A stretch of 64,000 nucleotides of DNA from positions 30,597-94,596 of the forward strand of contig NZ_MTBG01000012.1 in the NCBI RefSeq assembly GCF_002119405.1, written 5' to 3'. The position numbers were made by a program, and so were the translations under genes. Position 1 is the first letter of the stretch. Each line of letters begins with the position of its first letter. Positions 1 through 9,910 of this stretch are shown one piece after another. The notes below the pieces were generated by a model. It was not told the origin of the DNA, did not search any database, and saw only the letters and a list, made by a program, of their open reading frames with translations. The stretch comes from Pseudoruegeria sp. SK021. GTDB lineage: Bacteria; Pseudomonadota; Alphaproteobacteria; Rhodobacterales; Rhodobacteraceae.

Positions 1-142
1 CCAGAAACTCGTCCGGCCCGGTCTGACTGGCGGCAAAATTCATCAATTGCGGGTCACCGCCCGAACAGGCGGCAAGCAGCAGAATGGTCGCAAGGGCAGG
101 CAGGCGCAGGGTCACGTGGCTCAGGTCTCCGGTGGAACGCAT
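1..142 (-). CDS. DUF3035 (BamF-type) outer-membrane lipoprotein, N-terminal part
   Basis: Only the first 47 codons are in the window; the gene runs off the left edge. The N-terminus is a lipoprotein signal peptide: a hydrophobic stretch (residues 12-25) ends in the lipobox L-L-A-A-C with the lipidated cysteine at residue 26, followed by SGGD. Position directly downstream of lspA on the same strand matches the alphaproteobacterial DUF3035 family, which Pfam links to the beta-barrel assembly machine as BamF. That assignment rests on context and the lipobox, since the diagnostic body of the protein is missing. The ATG at 140-142 has a GAGG 10 bases upstream; a GTG at codon 10 is an alternative that would give a more usual signal length. 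Confidence 0.6.
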   Translation of the reverse strand, partial: MRSTGDLSHVTLRLPALATILLLAACSGGDPQLMNFAASQTGPDEFL

Positions 143-196
143 GATATGTCTACCTCAACTCACCCGCCCCGTCACGGGGGGTTATGCCCCCTGCAG

Positions 197-658
197 TTAC
201 GCAGAGGATTTTCCCCAGATGACAAGGGCGATGGCCCCCGCGAAGATGCCGACATCGGCCAGATTGAAGACGTACGGGTTGGCGATCCCGCAACAGGACA
301 TGTTCAGGAAGTCGGCAACGGCGCCATAGACCACCCGATCAAGCACATTGCCCAATGCGCCGCCGACCAATACCCCGGCGGCGATCATCATCCCGACACG
401 GCCATCACGCCGCGCCCACAGCGTGACCCAGATCGAAATTACAATCGCCACCGCGATCAGGATCCAACGGGCGGCATCTGGCTGGCCCGAGAGCAATCCA
501 AAATTGATCCCCTCGTTCCAGCCCATACGAAATTGCAGCCATGGCGGCACAACGTCAATATAATGACGCGTTTTCAGCCCCATACCATGAACCACGGCCC
601 ATTTAGAGCCCTGGTCCAAAGCCAGCATTGCCAGCAGGCTGATCACATAAGCACGCAT
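197..658 (-). CDS. lspA: Lipoprotein signal peptidase (signal peptidase II)
   Basis: Inner-membrane aspartyl protease that cleaves the signal peptide of diacylglyceryl-prolipoproteins ahead of the lipid-modified cysteine. The 153-residue product has four predicted membrane segments. It carries the family blocks GNVLDR (residues 103-108), V-A-D-F-L (114-118) and F-N-L-A-D (131-135); Asp116 and Asp135 are the expected catalytic pair. Starting at the ATG on 656-658 gives a normal-length protein beginning MRAYVISLL and leaves a 7-base gap after purH; a longer upstream reading would overlap purH and add a non-hydrophobic tail. It lies in a leftward run purH-lspA-lipoprotein, so the enzyme sits next to one of its likely substrates. 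Confidence 0.96.
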   Translation of the reverse strand: MRAYVISLLAMLALDQGSKWAVVHGMGLKTRHYIDVVPPWLQFRMGWNEGINFGLLSGQPDAARWILIAVAIVISIWVTLWARRDGRVGMMIAAGVLVGGALGNVLDRVVYGAVADFLNMSCCGIANPYVFNLADVGIFAGAIALVIWGKSSA

Positions 659-665
659 CGGCGAC

Positions 666-2252
666 TTAATGCCGGAAATGGCGCATGCCGGTAAAGACCA
701 TCGCCAATCCGGCCGCATCCGCCGCCTCGATGACCTCGGCGTCGCGCACAGATCCGCCCGGTTGAATCACGGCGGTGGCACCGGCTTCGGCGGCAGCGAT
801 CAAACCATCCGCGAAGGGAAAGAAGGCGTCCGAAGCCACAGCCGATCCGATGGTCAAAGGCGCGTCCAGCCCCATCGCCTCGGCCATGTCTTCGGCTTTG
901 CGCGCCGCGATCCGGGTGCTGTCAACGCGGCTCATCTGGCCCGCGCCGATCCCGACGGTCCGCGCGCCGTTCACATAGACAATGGCGTTGGACTTGACGT
1001 GTTTCGCAACTTTCCACGCAATCATCAGGTCGGCCAGTTCAACATCGGTCGGCATACGCTTGGACACAACCTTCAGGTCCGCCGCCAGCACCGATCCCAC
1101 GTCTTTGTCTTGAACCAGAAAGCCGCCCGACACTTGCCGCAAAACCTGCGATGCCGCCCGCGGATCCGGCAACCCGCCCGTCACCAACAGACGCAGGGCC
1201 TTTTTCTTGGCAAAGATCGCAATGGCGTCCTCATCGGCACCGGGGGCAATCACGACTTCGGTGAAAATCTTGGAAATCGCCTCGGCGGTTTCGCCATCCA
1301 GCGGCCGGTTCAGCGCAACAATGCCGCCAAAGGCCGAGGTCCGGTCACAATCATAGGCATGGGCATAGGCTTGCGCCAAGGTGGACCCATAGGCCACGCC
1401 ACAAGGATTGGCGTGCTTGATGATCGCACAGGCCGGCGAGGACGGGTCCAGATCCGCCACCAATTCAAACGCTGCATCGGTGTCGTTGATGTTGTTATAG
1501 GACAACTCTTTGCCCTGAAGCTGGGTCGCGGTCGCAACCCCGGGCCGATCCGAGCCATCGGTATAGAAGGCCGCGTTTTGATGCGGGTTCTCGCCATAGC
1601 GCAGGCTTTGCGCCAAGGTTCCGGCCACAGCGCGACGGCGCGGCGCCGGGATGTTCAGCGCACCGGCCATCCAGCCCGACACGGCGGCGTCATAGGACGC
1701 GGTCCGGCCATAGGCGACCTGCGCCATCTTCTGGCGGAATTCATAGTTGGTTTGGCCGGCATTGCTGTCCAACTCGGCCAGCAGGCCGGTATAATCTTCG
1801 GGATCGGTCAAAACCGTGACGAAGCTGTGGTTCTTGGCAGCGGCGCGGATCATCGCCGGACCACCAATATCGATATTCTCAATGCAGCGGTCGTAATCGG
1901 CCCCTTCTGCCACAGTTGCCTCGAACGGATAAAGGTTTACCACCAGCAGATCGATCGGCGGGATGCCGTGGGCATTCATGGACGCCATGTGTCTGGGGTT
2001 GTCCCGCAGCGCCAGCAGGCCGCCGTGAACGCGGGGATGCAGGGTTTTGACCCGGCCATCCATCATTTCGGGGAAACCCGTCACCTCAGAGACATCCTTG
2101 ACCGCCAAACCGGCCTTGCGCAGCGCATCCGCGGTGCCGCCAGTGGACAGCAACTCAACCCCCCGGGCAGCCAAAGCTGCGGCGAATTCGGCGACGCCAG
2201 TTTTGTCAGATACGGAAATCAGCGCTGTGGACAGCGGGGCGAGCTTGGTCAT
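666..2252 (-). CDS. purH: Bifunctional AICAR formyltransferase / IMP cyclohydrolase
   Basis: Catalyses the last two steps of de novo purine synthesis: formylation of AICAR with 10-formyl-THF, then ring closure to IMP. The 528-residue length is normal. The N-terminal MGS-like IMP cyclohydrolase domain shows [15 protein letters not shown] and [11 protein letters not shown] near the start. The C-terminal formyltransferase domain shows [10 protein letters not shown] and KHANPCG, the latter holding the catalytic lysine-histidine pair. The ATG is preceded by GAGGA at 6-base spacing. Neighbours on the same strand are a heparinase-like gene upstream (11-base gap) and lspA downstream, suggesting cotranscription. 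The antisense strand is open for most of its length, which is a codon-bias shadow. Confidence 0.98.
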   Translation of the reverse strand: MTKLAPLSTALISVSDKTGVAEFAAALAARGVELLSTGGTADALRKAGLAVKDVSEVTGFPEMMDGRVKTLHPRVHGGLLALRDNPRHMASMNAHGIPPIDLLVVNLYPFEATVAEGADYDRCIENIDIGGPAMIRAAAKNHSFVTVLTDPEDYTGLLAELDSNAGQTNYEFRQKMAQVAYGRTASYDAAVSGWMAGALNIPAPRRRAVAGTLAQSLRYGENPHQNAAFYTDGSDRPGVATATQLQGKELSYNNINDTDAAFELVADLDPSSPACAIIKHANPCGVAYGSTLAQAYAHAYDCDRTSAFGGIVALNRPLDGETAEAISKIFTEVVIAPGADEDAIAIFAKKKALRLLVTGGLPDPRAASQVLRQVSGGFLVQDKDVGSVLAADLKVVSKRMPTDVELADLMIAWKVAKHVKSNAIVYVNGARTVGIGAGQMSRVDSTRIAARKAEDMAEAMGLDAPLTIGSAVASDAFFPFADGLIAAAEAGATAVIQPGGSVRDAEVIEAADAAGLAMVFTGMRHFRH

Positions 2253-2263
2253 CTGAGGTCCTC

Positions 2264-4009
2264 TTAGGCCGGATCGGTTTTATCATCGGGTTGCACGTCC
2301 CGCCTGTTTGGCGGTGCGCCGACCTCTTGGGTCAGGCTCCATCGCACAAGCGTCTCGGGTCGGCTTGCAAGCCCTTCCAGCACAATCTGCTGGGTGGCAC
2401 GCGGTTCGGGGTCCGTGTTCTCCAGATAGACGCTGGGGTCAAGTCGGATCGTACAGTCCGACCTGTGACCAAACACCCAAACCTCATTGTTCGGCAGGGT
2501 CAGCAGGACACGGTCAAGATCGGGGTCAACCATGCCGCGCACCGCAGGATGCAGATGAAAGCGCACCGCGAAGGGCACGCCGCGCCCGGTGGACAGCAAA
2601 CCCTGCCGGTGGGCAAACTGACGCCGCTCAATTTCAGTGACGGCGCTGAGCATGTCCTCGCCCTGCAAGGCAGTGCCTTGGGCGGATAGTTCCAGCCGCC
2701 GCGCATGGATCAACCCATAGCTTTCGGCATAGCCATTATGCGCCGCGACCAGTTGCGCCGCCAAGCCGCTGGCCCACACATCGCACTGAATATCCCCCGG
2801 ACCCTCGATCAGGTCTTCCCCGTCCCGACGTGCCTTGCCAAAGCGCGACGAGGATTGCCCATCTAGTGTCAGGGTCGAATGCGAGGGCGTGTTGCGCGAC
2901 GCGCGCCGCCAATCGGCACCGAACCGCGCCCCCGCGCCGCAATTCACGATCAGCGGGTGGCGTCCAATGGTCGCCTCGAACGCGAGGGTCGATGCATGAC
3001 CGAAGGCCCCGGCATCGCGCCCGGCAGGCGGCGCGGCACAATCGGAAATGATACTGGTGTGGCCGCGGACAAGCCGCACAAGCCCCATAGGGCGGTCACT
3101 GGTCCGCTGGCCTTTGCGCCCGATCACGGACAAAGCCGCGTCAATTTGGGCACAGTTGCCAGCGCCACCACCATGAAACCGGGCCAACCCGCCATCATTG
3201 TGCCGCAATCCCCGCACCGCCGCAGGAATACAGGTCAATGCCTGACGGTGCTGAGGACGCAGTTGGTGATCGGTGTCGGACAGAACCTCAGCGGCAAGCG
3301 CTAAGTGATGAAGCACCCGCGCCAAGGCCTCGGGGCATCGGTTCGGCAAAGTGCCATCCGGCCTGATCCAATCGCGGCACGCTTGTTCCAGAACCGCTTG
3401 TGCGGCGGATCGAAGGCGTTCGGACATGTCCAGCGCGCAGCCTGCGAGGATCAGATTGGCGCATAGTTCGAACTGAACCAGCCCCTCTGGCATGGTCTGA
3501 AACCGGTTCATCGCAAAGCGGCGGTGCCGCGCAAAGAACCGCTCCAACCGCTCGGGCGCAAGGCCGTCGGGGCCCGATGACAGCCACGCCGCATGCCGGA
3601 TCACCGCCCCCAGACGGCACGACGTCTCGGCCAACGTCCAGCCGGGACCACGGCCGCGCCCAAACCGCGTCATCCAATCGGCCAGCCATTCCCGGCCGGT
3701 GCGATAGGCTTCGGGCGTTCCCGCCGCGGCCAAATCATCAAGCCAAACAAAGCCGTGCCGGGCCGCCTCGAATTCTGGTGTCGGCGCCGCGACCTGCCAC
3801 AACGGGGTGCCGGGCTTGGCCTTGGCCCGGGCATCGCCAAATACCAACCGCCCGGCCAATAATCCATGGCCCTGCTCAGCCCCGCCAGACACCGGTCGCC
3901 AAGGCGCCACGATCAGACGCACTTGCTGACGCGACAGTCCCGCCAAGCGCGCCTCGATCCGGTCGCGCCAACGGAGACGGCCTTTGCCAACTGTCCACGG
4001 ATCAGTCAC
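2264..4009 (-). CDS. Heparinase II/III family protein
   Basis: 581 residues with an N-terminal alpha-helical toroid-like half and a C-terminal beta-rich half typical of heparinase II/III-like polysaccharide lyases. Recognisable in the C-terminal half are the blocks [20 protein letters not shown] and SHSTLTLDG. There is no signal peptide, so a cytoplasmic location is likely unless exported another way. Substrate is unknown; the family includes heparin/heparan, alginate and other uronate-polymer lyases. The start is GTG (4007-4009) with only a weak upstream purine run. The gene sits between rsmB and purH, a position I recall as usual in Rhodobacteraceae, which argues for a housekeeping rather than scavenging role. 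Confidence 0.85.
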   Translation of the reverse strand: MTDPWTVGKGRLRWRDRIEARLAGLSRQQVRLIVAPWRPVSGGAEQGHGLLAGRLVFGDARAKAKPGTPLWQVAAPTPEFEAARHGFVWLDDLAAAGTPEAYRTGREWLADWMTRFGRGRGPGWTLAETSCRLGAVIRHAAWLSSGPDGLAPERLERFFARHRRFAMNRFQTMPEGLVQFELCANLILAGCALDMSERLRSAAQAVLEQACRDWIRPDGTLPNRCPEALARVLHHLALAAEVLSDTDHQLRPQHRQALTCIPAAVRGLRHNDGGLARFHGGGAGNCAQIDAALSVIGRKGQRTSDRPMGLVRLVRGHTSIISDCAAPPAGRDAGAFGHASTLAFEATIGRHPLIVNCGAGARFGADWRRASRNTPSHSTLTLDGQSSSRFGKARRDGEDLIEGPGDIQCDVWASGLAAQLVAAHNGYAESYGLIHARRLELSAQGTALQGEDMLSAVTEIERRQFAHRQGLLSTGRGVPFAVRFHLHPAVRGMVDPDLDRVLLTLPNNEVWVFGHRSDCTIRLDPSVYLENTDPEPRATQQIVLEGLASRPETLVRWSLTQEVGAPPNRRDVQPDDKTDPA

Positions 4010-4090
4010 CTGATAGATATCCCTGTCGTTTCAACGGCCCGCGTCGAAAATCATAGGCCGATGACAACGGCCTGTCATCGGCCAACGGCA

Positions 4091-5431
4091 TCACCGGCTT
4101 TTGCGCAGCGCGCTGATGAAAAATCCGTCGATTCCGCCTGTGTCAGCCCAATGATCCGGGCGGATCCGCAATCCGTTAGGCGCCCGCCACGCCGGGTCGA
4201 TCCACTCTGCCGCTAAGGCGGCATCATCCAGCGTCAGATCGGGGTGCCGCGCCAGCGCCGCAGTGATTTGCGCCTCGCCTTCATCGGGCAGCAACGAGCA
4301 GGTACAGAAGACCAGCCGCCCGCCGGGCTGCAACAGGGTCATCGCCCGGTCGATCATTTGCCCCTGAAGCAAGGCCAGCGCTTTGATATCGCTTGCGTCT
4401 TTGACGTAGGGCAAATCCGGGTGCCGGCGGATGGTGCCGGTCGCACTGCAGGGCGCGTCCAACAGGACGGCATCAAACGGGCCACTCTGCCAGACCAAGG
4501 CATCGGCGGTGACCACCTCAGCGGTCAGGCCTGTCCGTTCCAGATTGTCCAGCAGCCGGGCCAGCCGCGGTCCGGAAATATCCAGCGCAGTCACTTCGGC
4601 ACCGGCATCGGCCAATTGCAGGGTCTTGCCACCGGGGGCGGCGCACAGGTCCAGAACCCGCTCTCCGGACTGGGCCGCAAGCAACCGCGCCGGCAACGCC
4701 GCCGCCGCATCCTGCACCCACCAATCGCCACTTTCATAGCCGTCTAGGGCCGAAACTTGCCCACCAGCCGCCAGACGCAGCGATCCTGTGGGCAGCAACA
4801 CGCCGCCAAGGGCGTCGGCCAATGCCGCAGCATCGGTTCCTTGCTTGAGGGTCAAGTCCAGCGGCGGCGTTCCGGTCTGCACCGCTTCGATCGCCGCAAC
4901 GGTCTTTGCGCCATATGCCGACAGCATCCGCCCACGCAGCCACCCCGGAAGACGCGGCGCAGGCAGATCGGCCCACCGTTCGCGGCCCTCGATGCTGACA
5001 CTGCGCAGCACCGCGTTGACCAAGCCCGCCTGACGGGTGTAGCCGCCCCGCGTCAACGCCACGGCACAATCGACCACGCCATGCGCTGCGGCACGATCTT
5101 CGCACAGCTCGACCGTGGCCAGACGCAAAATATTGTGCACCACAGGCGGCGGCGCTTTGCGCAAATAAGGTTTCAGGCAGGCATCCGCCCGGCCCAGATG
5201 GCGCAGGGTGGTCAGGGCGAGCCGCTGGGCACGGGCCCGATCTTCAGGGCCGAGACCATGCAGCGGGCCATTGGACGCCTCCAGAACCACCGAGAGCATC
5301 TCGCCATTGTCCAGAACCGCACCGACTAATTCCAACGCCGCCATGCGGGGCGCCAGACCCGGCCGCGGTGCCGGTTTGGCTGCCGGACGCGGTCCGGGAC
5401 GAGCCTTTGCGCCTGTTCGACGATCGTCCAT
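4091..5431 (-). CDS. rsmB: 16S rRNA (cytosine-C5) methyltransferase, RsmB/Fmu family
   Basis: SAM-dependent enzyme that methylates a 16S rRNA cytosine (C967 in E. coli). The N-terminal third is an arginine/alanine-rich tail followed by a NusB-like RNA-binding domain. The C-terminal Rossmann methyltransferase domain has the SAM motif DLCAAPGGKT, the DAPCSATG motif and C-T-C-S-L-L-P-D-E; the two cysteines are the catalytic pair of the RsmB/NOP2 family. The ATG at 5429-5431 is chosen because a perfect AGGAGG (plus-strand CCTCCT, 5438-5443) lies 6 bases upstream. The longer in-frame extension would run into the divergent sdhAF4-like leader. 446 residues. Confidence 0.94.
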   Translation of the reverse strand: MDDRRTGAKARPGPRPAAKPAPRPGLAPRMAALELVGAVLDNGEMLSVVLEASNGPLHGLGPEDRARAQRLALTTLRHLGRADACLKPYLRKAPPPVVHNILRLATVELCEDRAAAHGVVDCAVALTRGGYTRQAGLVNAVLRSVSIEGRERWADLPAPRLPGWLRGRMLSAYGAKTVAAIEAVQTGTPPLDLTLKQGTDAAALADALGGVLLPTGSLRLAAGGQVSALDGYESGDWWVQDAAAALPARLLAAQSGERVLDLCAAPGGKTLQLADAGAEVTALDISGPRLARLLDNLERTGLTAEVVTADALVWQSGPFDAVLLDAPCSATGTIRRHPDLPYVKDASDIKALALLQGQMIDRAMTLLQPGGRLVFCTCSLLPDEGEAQITAALARHPDLTLDDAALAAEWIDPAWRAPNGLRIRPDHWADTGGIDGFFISALRKSR

Positions 5432-5509
5432 GCCCCGCCTCCTGTCTTGTCCTTGAGAAACTGTGCCTTCGAGGTATATCAACGGCAGGCTTGGAACAAG
5501 GAGGCTCAG

Positions 5510-5695
5510 ATGACTGACCAACTGGACGACGCGCACGACCTGCCCCCTGCCGCACTACGCGCCTTGGCCGAAGCCAAAGCGCGGCGCGATGCCGCCGAGG
5601 CCGCCAATCGCCCGATTGAACTGGGCGGGCGCGACGGCCCCGAACCTGTGCGCTATGGCGATTGGGAAAAGAACGGCCTCGCGATCGACTTCTGA
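5510..5695 (+). CDS. DUF1674 protein, SdhAF4-type succinate dehydrogenase assembly factor
   Basis: A 61-residue protein ending in R-Y-G-D-W-E-K-N-G-L-A-I-D-F, the C-terminal signature of the DUF1674 family, which includes mitochondrial SDHAF4/Sdh8. In mitochondria this factor binds flavinylated SdhA and protects it before complex II assembly; the bacterial role is inferred. The rest is a charged, alanine-rich helix. The ATG at 5510 follows AAGGAGG (5498-5504) at 5-base spacing, which decides the start. It is transcribed divergently from rsmB and convergently with dapB, so it is probably monocistronic. Confidence 0.85.
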   Translation: MTDQLDDAHDLPPAALRALAEAKARRDAAEAANRPIELGGRDGPEPVRYGDWEKNGLAIDF

Positions 5696-5741
5696 TCGCG
5701 GCTGTGGCCCGCCTGGGCGCCGAAAAGCGTCTTGGGCCTGA

Positions 5742-6554
5742 TCACTTCAGGCCGAGGACATCCAACATATCGTAATGGCCCGGGGTCCGTCCCTGCCCCC
5801 ACAGCGCGGCTTTCAGCGCCCCCCGGGCAAAGACCGCGCGATCGCTGGCCAGATGGCGCAGGACGATACGTTCGCCATCGGCGGCGAAAATCACATCATG
5901 CTCGCCGATCACATCGCCGCCACGGATCGCCGCAAAGCCGATATCACCGCGCTTTCGTGCGCCGGTGATGCCGTCTCGGCCCCGATCGCTGGCCGCGTCC
6001 AGATCAACACCGCGCCCGTCTGCTGCCGCCTGCCCCAACATCAAAGCCGTGCCAGACGGGGCGTCGACCTTGTGCCGGTGATGCGACTCAATCACTTCAA
6101 TATCGTAATCTGCGTCCAGTGCCGCCGCGACCTGCTTGGTCAGTTGCACCAGAAGATTGACACCAAGGCTCATATTTCCAGCCCGAACCACCACGCAGCT
6201 GGCCGACGCCGCATCGATCTGGGCAATATCGGCAGCGCTGAGGCCGGTGGTGCCGATCACATGACAAATCCCGGCTTTTCCGGCGCTTGCCGCAAAGCCG
6301 ACCGTCGCCGTCGGCGAGGTGAAATCGATCACCGCCTGCGCTCCTGAAAACGCGGCACCGGCATCATCGGTGACCGTCACCCCAAGCGCCGCACCGCCCA
6401 TGGCCACACCCAAATCCTGACCGATCCAGTCATGCCCCGTCCGTTCGACAGCACCGGCTATCCGCGCCCGGTCGCTGGCTTGGACCGTTTGAATTAACAT
6501 GCGGCCCATCCGTCCCGATGCACCGGTAATCACGATCCCTGGAAGATCCGCCAT
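5742..6554 (-). CDS. dapB: 4-hydroxy-tetrahydrodipicolinate reductase
   Basis: NAD(P)H-dependent reductase of the diaminopimelate/lysine pathway, feeding peptidoglycan synthesis. The 270-residue protein has the nucleotide-binding motif GASGRMGR near residues 11-18. The catalytic/substrate block [15 protein letters not shown] contains the family histidine pair and lysine. Length is normal. The gene is convergent with the small DUF1674 gene (46-base gap) and divergent from rbfA, with about 98 bases between the two start codons serving as their shared control region. Confidence 0.97.
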   Translation of the reverse strand: MADLPGIVITGASGRMGRMLIQTVQASDRARIAGAVERTGHDWIGQDLGVAMGGAALGVTVTDDAGAAFSGAQAVIDFTSPTATVGFAASAGKAGICHVIGTTGLSAADIAQIDAASASCVVVRAGNMSLGVNLLVQLTKQVAAALDADYDIEVIESHHRHKVDAPSGTALMLGQAAADGRGVDLDAASDRGRDGITGARKRGDIGFAAIRGGDVIGEHDVIFAADGERIVLRHLASDRAVFARGALKAALWGQGRTPGHYDMLDVLGLK

Positions 6555-6652
6555 TATTTGCCCCCTGAATTGTCTCTGCGCTATCTAGTCAAGACAGGCT
6601 CAGTTAGCAAAGCCTGTTGCGACAGCGCCCGCGATCCCCTACATGGCGCAGC

Positions 6653-7108
6653 ATGGCAAAGAACAGGCATCATGACGGCGCAGGTCCGTCTCAGCGGCAA
6701 CTGCGCGTCGGCGAATTGATCCGGCGCACCCTTTCGGATGTGTTGTTGCGTGGCGACATTCACGATCCCGAATTGAACCGCATGTCGATCACGGTGGGCG
6801 AAGTTCGCACCTCGACCGACCTGAAAGTCGCAACCGCTTATATCCTGCCTCTGGGCGGACAGGGCGCCAAAGAAGCTTTGGACGCGCTGCGCCGCAACCG
6901 GCACGAGTTGCGCCGGGCCGTGTCCAAGGCGATGACCCTGAAATACGCCCCCGAAGTCAGGTTCGAAATCGACGAGACTTTCGACCGTATGGATGCCACC
7001 CGCCGCCTGCTAGAGCAGGACAATGTGCGCCGGGATCTGGACCAGCCCGACACCGAAGATGACGGCTCGGACCCTGATGGATCCGCGACGCGCGACGAGC
7101 GGGGCTAA
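6653..7108 (+). CDS. rbfA: 30S ribosome-binding factor A
   Basis: Late-acting 16S rRNA maturation factor that binds the free 30S subunit and is needed for growth in the cold in E. coli. The product starts MAKNRH and contains [14 protein letters not shown] near the N-terminus, the first helix of the KH-like RbfA fold, then [10 protein letters not shown] and [13 protein letters not shown]. 151 residues, with an acidic tail. The ATG at 6653 was preferred over an upstream start that would add a non-conserved leader; a nearby ATG at 6643 is out of frame. truB follows 3 bases after the stop, so the pair is almost certainly one transcript. Confidence 0.95.
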   Translation: MAKNRHHDGAGPSQRQLRVGELIRRTLSDVLLRGDIHDPELNRMSITVGEVRTSTDLKVATAYILPLGGQGAKEALDALRRNRHELRRAVSKAMTLKYAPEVRFEIDETFDRMDATRRLLEQDNVRRDLDQPDTEDDGSDPDGSATRDERG

Positions 7109-7111
7109 GCC

Positions 7112-8023
7112 ATGGGACGCAGACGCAAGGGCCGGGATGTATCTGGCTGGCTGGTGGTGGACAAGCCTGCCGGGATCAGCTCCAATGATGTGGTCGGCAA
7201 GGTCCGCTGGGCATTTGATGCCAAGAAGGCAGGTCACGCAGGCACCCTCGACCCCGAAGCCACCGGCGTGCTGGCCATTGCCTTGGGCGAAGCAACCAAG
7301 ACGGTGCCTTATGTCACCGATGCGCTGAAAGCCTATACGTTCACAGTGCGGCTTGGGGCTGCCACCAATACCGATGATGCCGAGGGCGAGGTGATCGCCA
7401 CCAGCCCACTGCGCCCCGAAAACGCCGCCATTGAGACCGCCCTACAGAAGTTCATCGGCGATATTCGGCAGGTCCCGCCGCAATTTTCTGCCGTCAAGGT
7501 GGATGGTCAGCGGGCCTATAAACTGGCCCGAGCAGGCACCGAAATGGATCTGGCAGACCGCCCGCTCTATGTCGAAAGCCTGACGCTTCTGGACCGACCC
7601 GATGATGATCACGTCGTTCTTGAATTGGTTTGCGGCAAGGGCGGGTATGTCCGGTCCATTGCACGCGATCTGGGGCAGGCCTTGGGGTGTCTCGGACATG
7701 TGGTCTCGCTGCGCCGGGTCTGGTCCGGCCCGTTCGATGCCGAAGACGGCGTCACGCTTGAGGCTTTGGAAGCCGAAGCGAAAGATCCCGCGCTTGACCG
7801 ACTGCTCGCGCCATTGGAAATTGCCCTCGCCGACTTGCCGGAAGTGCCTTGTACTGCCGAAGGTGCGGTGCGCCTGCGTCACGGCAATCCGGGCATGGTC
7901 CTGACATCCTCGGTGCAATACGGCGACGAAGCTTGGGCCTCGTATCAGGGGCAAGCCATCGCGGTTGGCATCTACAAGGCGGGCGAACTGCACCCGTCGC
8001 GGGTCTTCAACGCCCCAGAGTAA
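7112..8023 (+). CDS. truB: tRNA pseudouridine(55) synthase
   Basis: Makes pseudouridine 55 in the T-loop of nearly all tRNAs. The signature [10 protein letters not shown] includes the catalytic aspartate at residue 47. Y-K-L-A-R-A-G and [12 protein letters not shown] further on are also TruB family blocks. 303 residues, with the C-terminal PUA-like extension expected of bacterial TruB. It starts 3 bases after the rbfA stop. No T-rich hairpin is visible in the 205-base stretch that follows. Confidence 0.97.
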   Translation: MGRRRKGRDVSGWLVVDKPAGISSNDVVGKVRWAFDAKKAGHAGTLDPEATGVLAIALGEATKTVPYVTDALKAYTFTVRLGAATNTDDAEGEVIATSPLRPENAAIETALQKFIGDIRQVPPQFSAVKVDGQRAYKLARAGTEMDLADRPLYVESLTLLDRPDDDHVVLELVCGKGGYVRSIARDLGQALGCLGHVVSLRRVWSGPFDAEDGVTLEALEAEAKDPALDRLLAPLEIALADLPEVPCTAEGAVRLRHGNPGMVLTSSVQYGDEAWASYQGQAIAVGIYKAGELHPSRVFNAPE

Positions 8024-8228
8024 CGGCGGCGCGAACACGCGGCGTCCGATACCGCCGCAGCGCCCACTCGCGTGAATGTGTCACACTTGGCCGCGAAAGT
8101 CTGGTAGCTTGTCTTAACGGTCGATGTTGAGGTGGCCCGCCCGCAGCAACCGGATCGTGGCGGCATCGCGCGCCCGTTCGGCAACAGAGCCCCCCCCCTG
8201 AGACCGCCCACTTCAAGCGAGGACGCTC

Positions 8229-9086
8229 ATGGTTAAGACAATCGGAAATCCACTTTCCTGGACCGCTGAAGCACTGTCGGGGACCGGAAATCATCTGGCC
8301 GATGCCACCAGCCGGATCGTGGGCAGCAGGTCTGCGGCACCGCCGGTGATCCGCACTCTGACGATGGAAGACATCAGAATTTCCCTCCGGGCCGGTGTCG
8401 ATGATTTTCTGGCTCTGCGCAGCGATGTCGTCTTCATCGCCGTCCTTTACCCCATCATCGGCCTCGTCATGGCGACCTTCGCCTTCAACGGCGATCTGGC
8501 GCATCACATCTTTCCCCTTGCCTCGGGTTTTGCCCTGATTGGTCCGATCGGCGCCATTGGCCTGTACGAACTAAGCCGCCGCCGCGAGCTGGGTCTTGAT
8601 CCGAAATGGTCTGACGCATTCGCCTTGCTGCGATCCCCGGCCCTCGGCCCGATCCTTGCGCTTGGCGCGATCCTGCTGGCGATCTTCGTGGTCTGGATGC
8701 TGGCCGCGCATCTGGTGTTTGTCCTGACCATGGGAGACATGTTGCGGATCAACGCCATGGATTTCACCACGCAGGTTCTGACCACGCCTGGCGGTTGGGC
8801 GATGGTCTTGATTGGCATCCCCGTTGGGTTTGTGTTTGCCGCCATCGTCTTAACGATTTCGGTGGTGTCCTTTCCACTGCTTCTGGATCGCGACGTCGGG
8901 GTCCGCGTGGCCGTTATGACCTCGGTGAACCTGACACGGCGCAATCCGCGTGTGATCGGCGCTTGGGGCGTGGTTGTCGCGACCGGCTTGCTGATCGGCA
9001 GTCTTCCGCTTTTTCTTGGCTTGATCATTGTCATGCCGATCTTGGGACACGCCACTTGGCATCTCTATCGCCGTGCAATCGGCTGA
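8229..9086 (+). CDS. DUF2189 family integral membrane protein
   Basis: 285 residues with about six hydrophobic membrane segments, the first around residues 75-95. Recognised as DUF2189 from the arrangement R-T-L-T-x-E-D-I-x-x-S-L-R-A-G-x-D-D-F before the first segment and Y-E-L-S-R-R-R-E-L-G after the second. Function is unknown. A GAGGA five bases ahead of the ATG supports the start. The 205 bases upstream (8024-8228) contain no gene and a run of nine C at about 8190-8198; I see no confident promoter there. Confidence 0.8.
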   Translation: MVKTIGNPLSWTAEALSGTGNHLADATSRIVGSRSAAPPVIRTLTMEDIRISLRAGVDDFLALRSDVVFIAVLYPIIGLVMATFAFNGDLAHHIFPLASGFALIGPIGAIGLYELSRRRELGLDPKWSDAFALLRSPALGPILALGAILLAIFVVWMLAAHLVFVLTMGDMLRINAMDFTTQVLTTPGGWAMVLIGIPVGFVFAAIVLTISVVSFPLLLDRDVGVRVAVMTSVNLTRRNPRVIGAWGVVVATGLLIGSLPLFLGLIIVMPILGHATWHLYRRAIG

Positions 9087-9142
9087 GGGTGTGACCGGGG
9101 AAGGCGTCTTGCGTCCGGCTGCGGCGCAAGCGACAAGCCCCT

Positions 9143-9658
9143 ATGATTACCCGCACCCATATCAAGGGCGATGCGCCCTCGACCGCGATCTACTCGGATT
9201 GTGAGCGGTATCGCTACAGCCTGACCCGAACATGGGACCCGGACGGTCGCCGGGTTCTGTTCGTGATGCTCAACCCGTCCACCGCCACCGAGGTCCAGAA
9301 CGATCCCACCGTCGAACGCTGCGAACGGCGGGCCCGCGCATTGGGCTACGGCGCGTTTCGGGTCTGTAATATCTTCGCGTGGCGGGCGACCGATCCGCGC
9401 GACATGCGCGCTCAGGCCGATCCCACCGGACCGGACAATGACCGCGCGATCGCCGAAGGGTGCAGTTGGGCCGACACGGTGATCTGCGCTTGGGGAACCC
9501 ATGGCGCGCACCTAAAGCGCGGTCCTGCCGTCGAGGCCCTGATTCGCGCCCAAACCAGCACCCCGCTGCACCTAGGGCTCAGCAAGGCCGGCCATCCGAA
9601 GCATCCGCTGTATATCGCCTATACCCAACAGCCTGAACTGTGGGCATCGGCAGGCTGA
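9143..9658 (+). CDS. DUF1643 domain-containing protein
   Basis: 171-residue soluble protein. The DUF1643 hallmarks are visible: R-Y-x-L-x-R-x-W near residue 27, F-V-M-L-N-P-S-T-A near 45, D-P-T-V-E-R-C, a central N-I-F-A-W-R-A-T-D-P block, A-W-G-T-H-G, and a histidine-rich tail K-A-G-H-P-K-H-P-L-Y. The family has no assigned reaction; the conserved asparagine, threonine, histidine and aspartate suggest an enzyme active site but this is inference. No strong ribosome binding site is seen before the ATG. It lies between a membrane protein and rpsO on the same strand. Confidence 0.82.
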   Translation: MITRTHIKGDAPSTAIYSDCERYRYSLTRTWDPDGRRVLFVMLNPSTATEVQNDPTVERCERRARALGYGAFRVCNIFAWRATDPRDMRAQADPTGPDNDRAIAEGCSWADTVICAWGTHGAHLKRGPAVEALIRAQTSTPLHLGLSKAGHPKHPLYIAYTQQPELWASAG

Positions 9659-9814
9659 ACCGATGGATACGCGCTGAAACCAGCGCAAAAATGCCCGCCT
9701 TGCGGCCCCAAGTGGCAACGGCGCGGCGTAAATACGCCGATGCGGCGGCGCGTCCGCTATGGGTCTGCCGGTTGCGCCCCTTTTCTTTTGCCCCGTTTTC
9801 ACGTATAGCCGCGC

Positions 9815-9842
9815 ATCCGCCCTTCCTCTCTTTTGGGCGGAT
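9815..9842 (+). promoter_or_regulatory. Hairpin in the rpsO 5' leader
   Basis: Perfect 8-bp inverted repeat (9815-9822 with 9835-9842) enclosing a 12-base pyrimidine loop, about 70 bases ahead of the rpsO start. No T-run follows, so it is not a terminator. S15 represses its own translation through leader RNA structures in several bacterial groups; this stem is a candidate for such an element or part of it. The rest of 9659-9910 holds two further short palindromes (9671-9686 and 9724-9739) and no gene. Confidence 0.45.
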
Positions 9843-9910
9843 TCCCTCCAAGGGCCTTGCTGGACGACATCCCGGCCTGCGCCATTCACCCCTTTTCTAA
9901 GGAGACCCCG

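Noticed and set aside
669..2267. 532-codon open frame antisense to purH
   Set aside because: Mirrors purH over its whole length with no recognisable domain.
9671..9686. Hairpin GCGCTG-AAAC-CAGCGC as terminator of the DUF1643 gene
   Set aside because: It is followed by A-rich rather than T-rich sequence on the plus strand, so it does not fit an intrinsic terminator.
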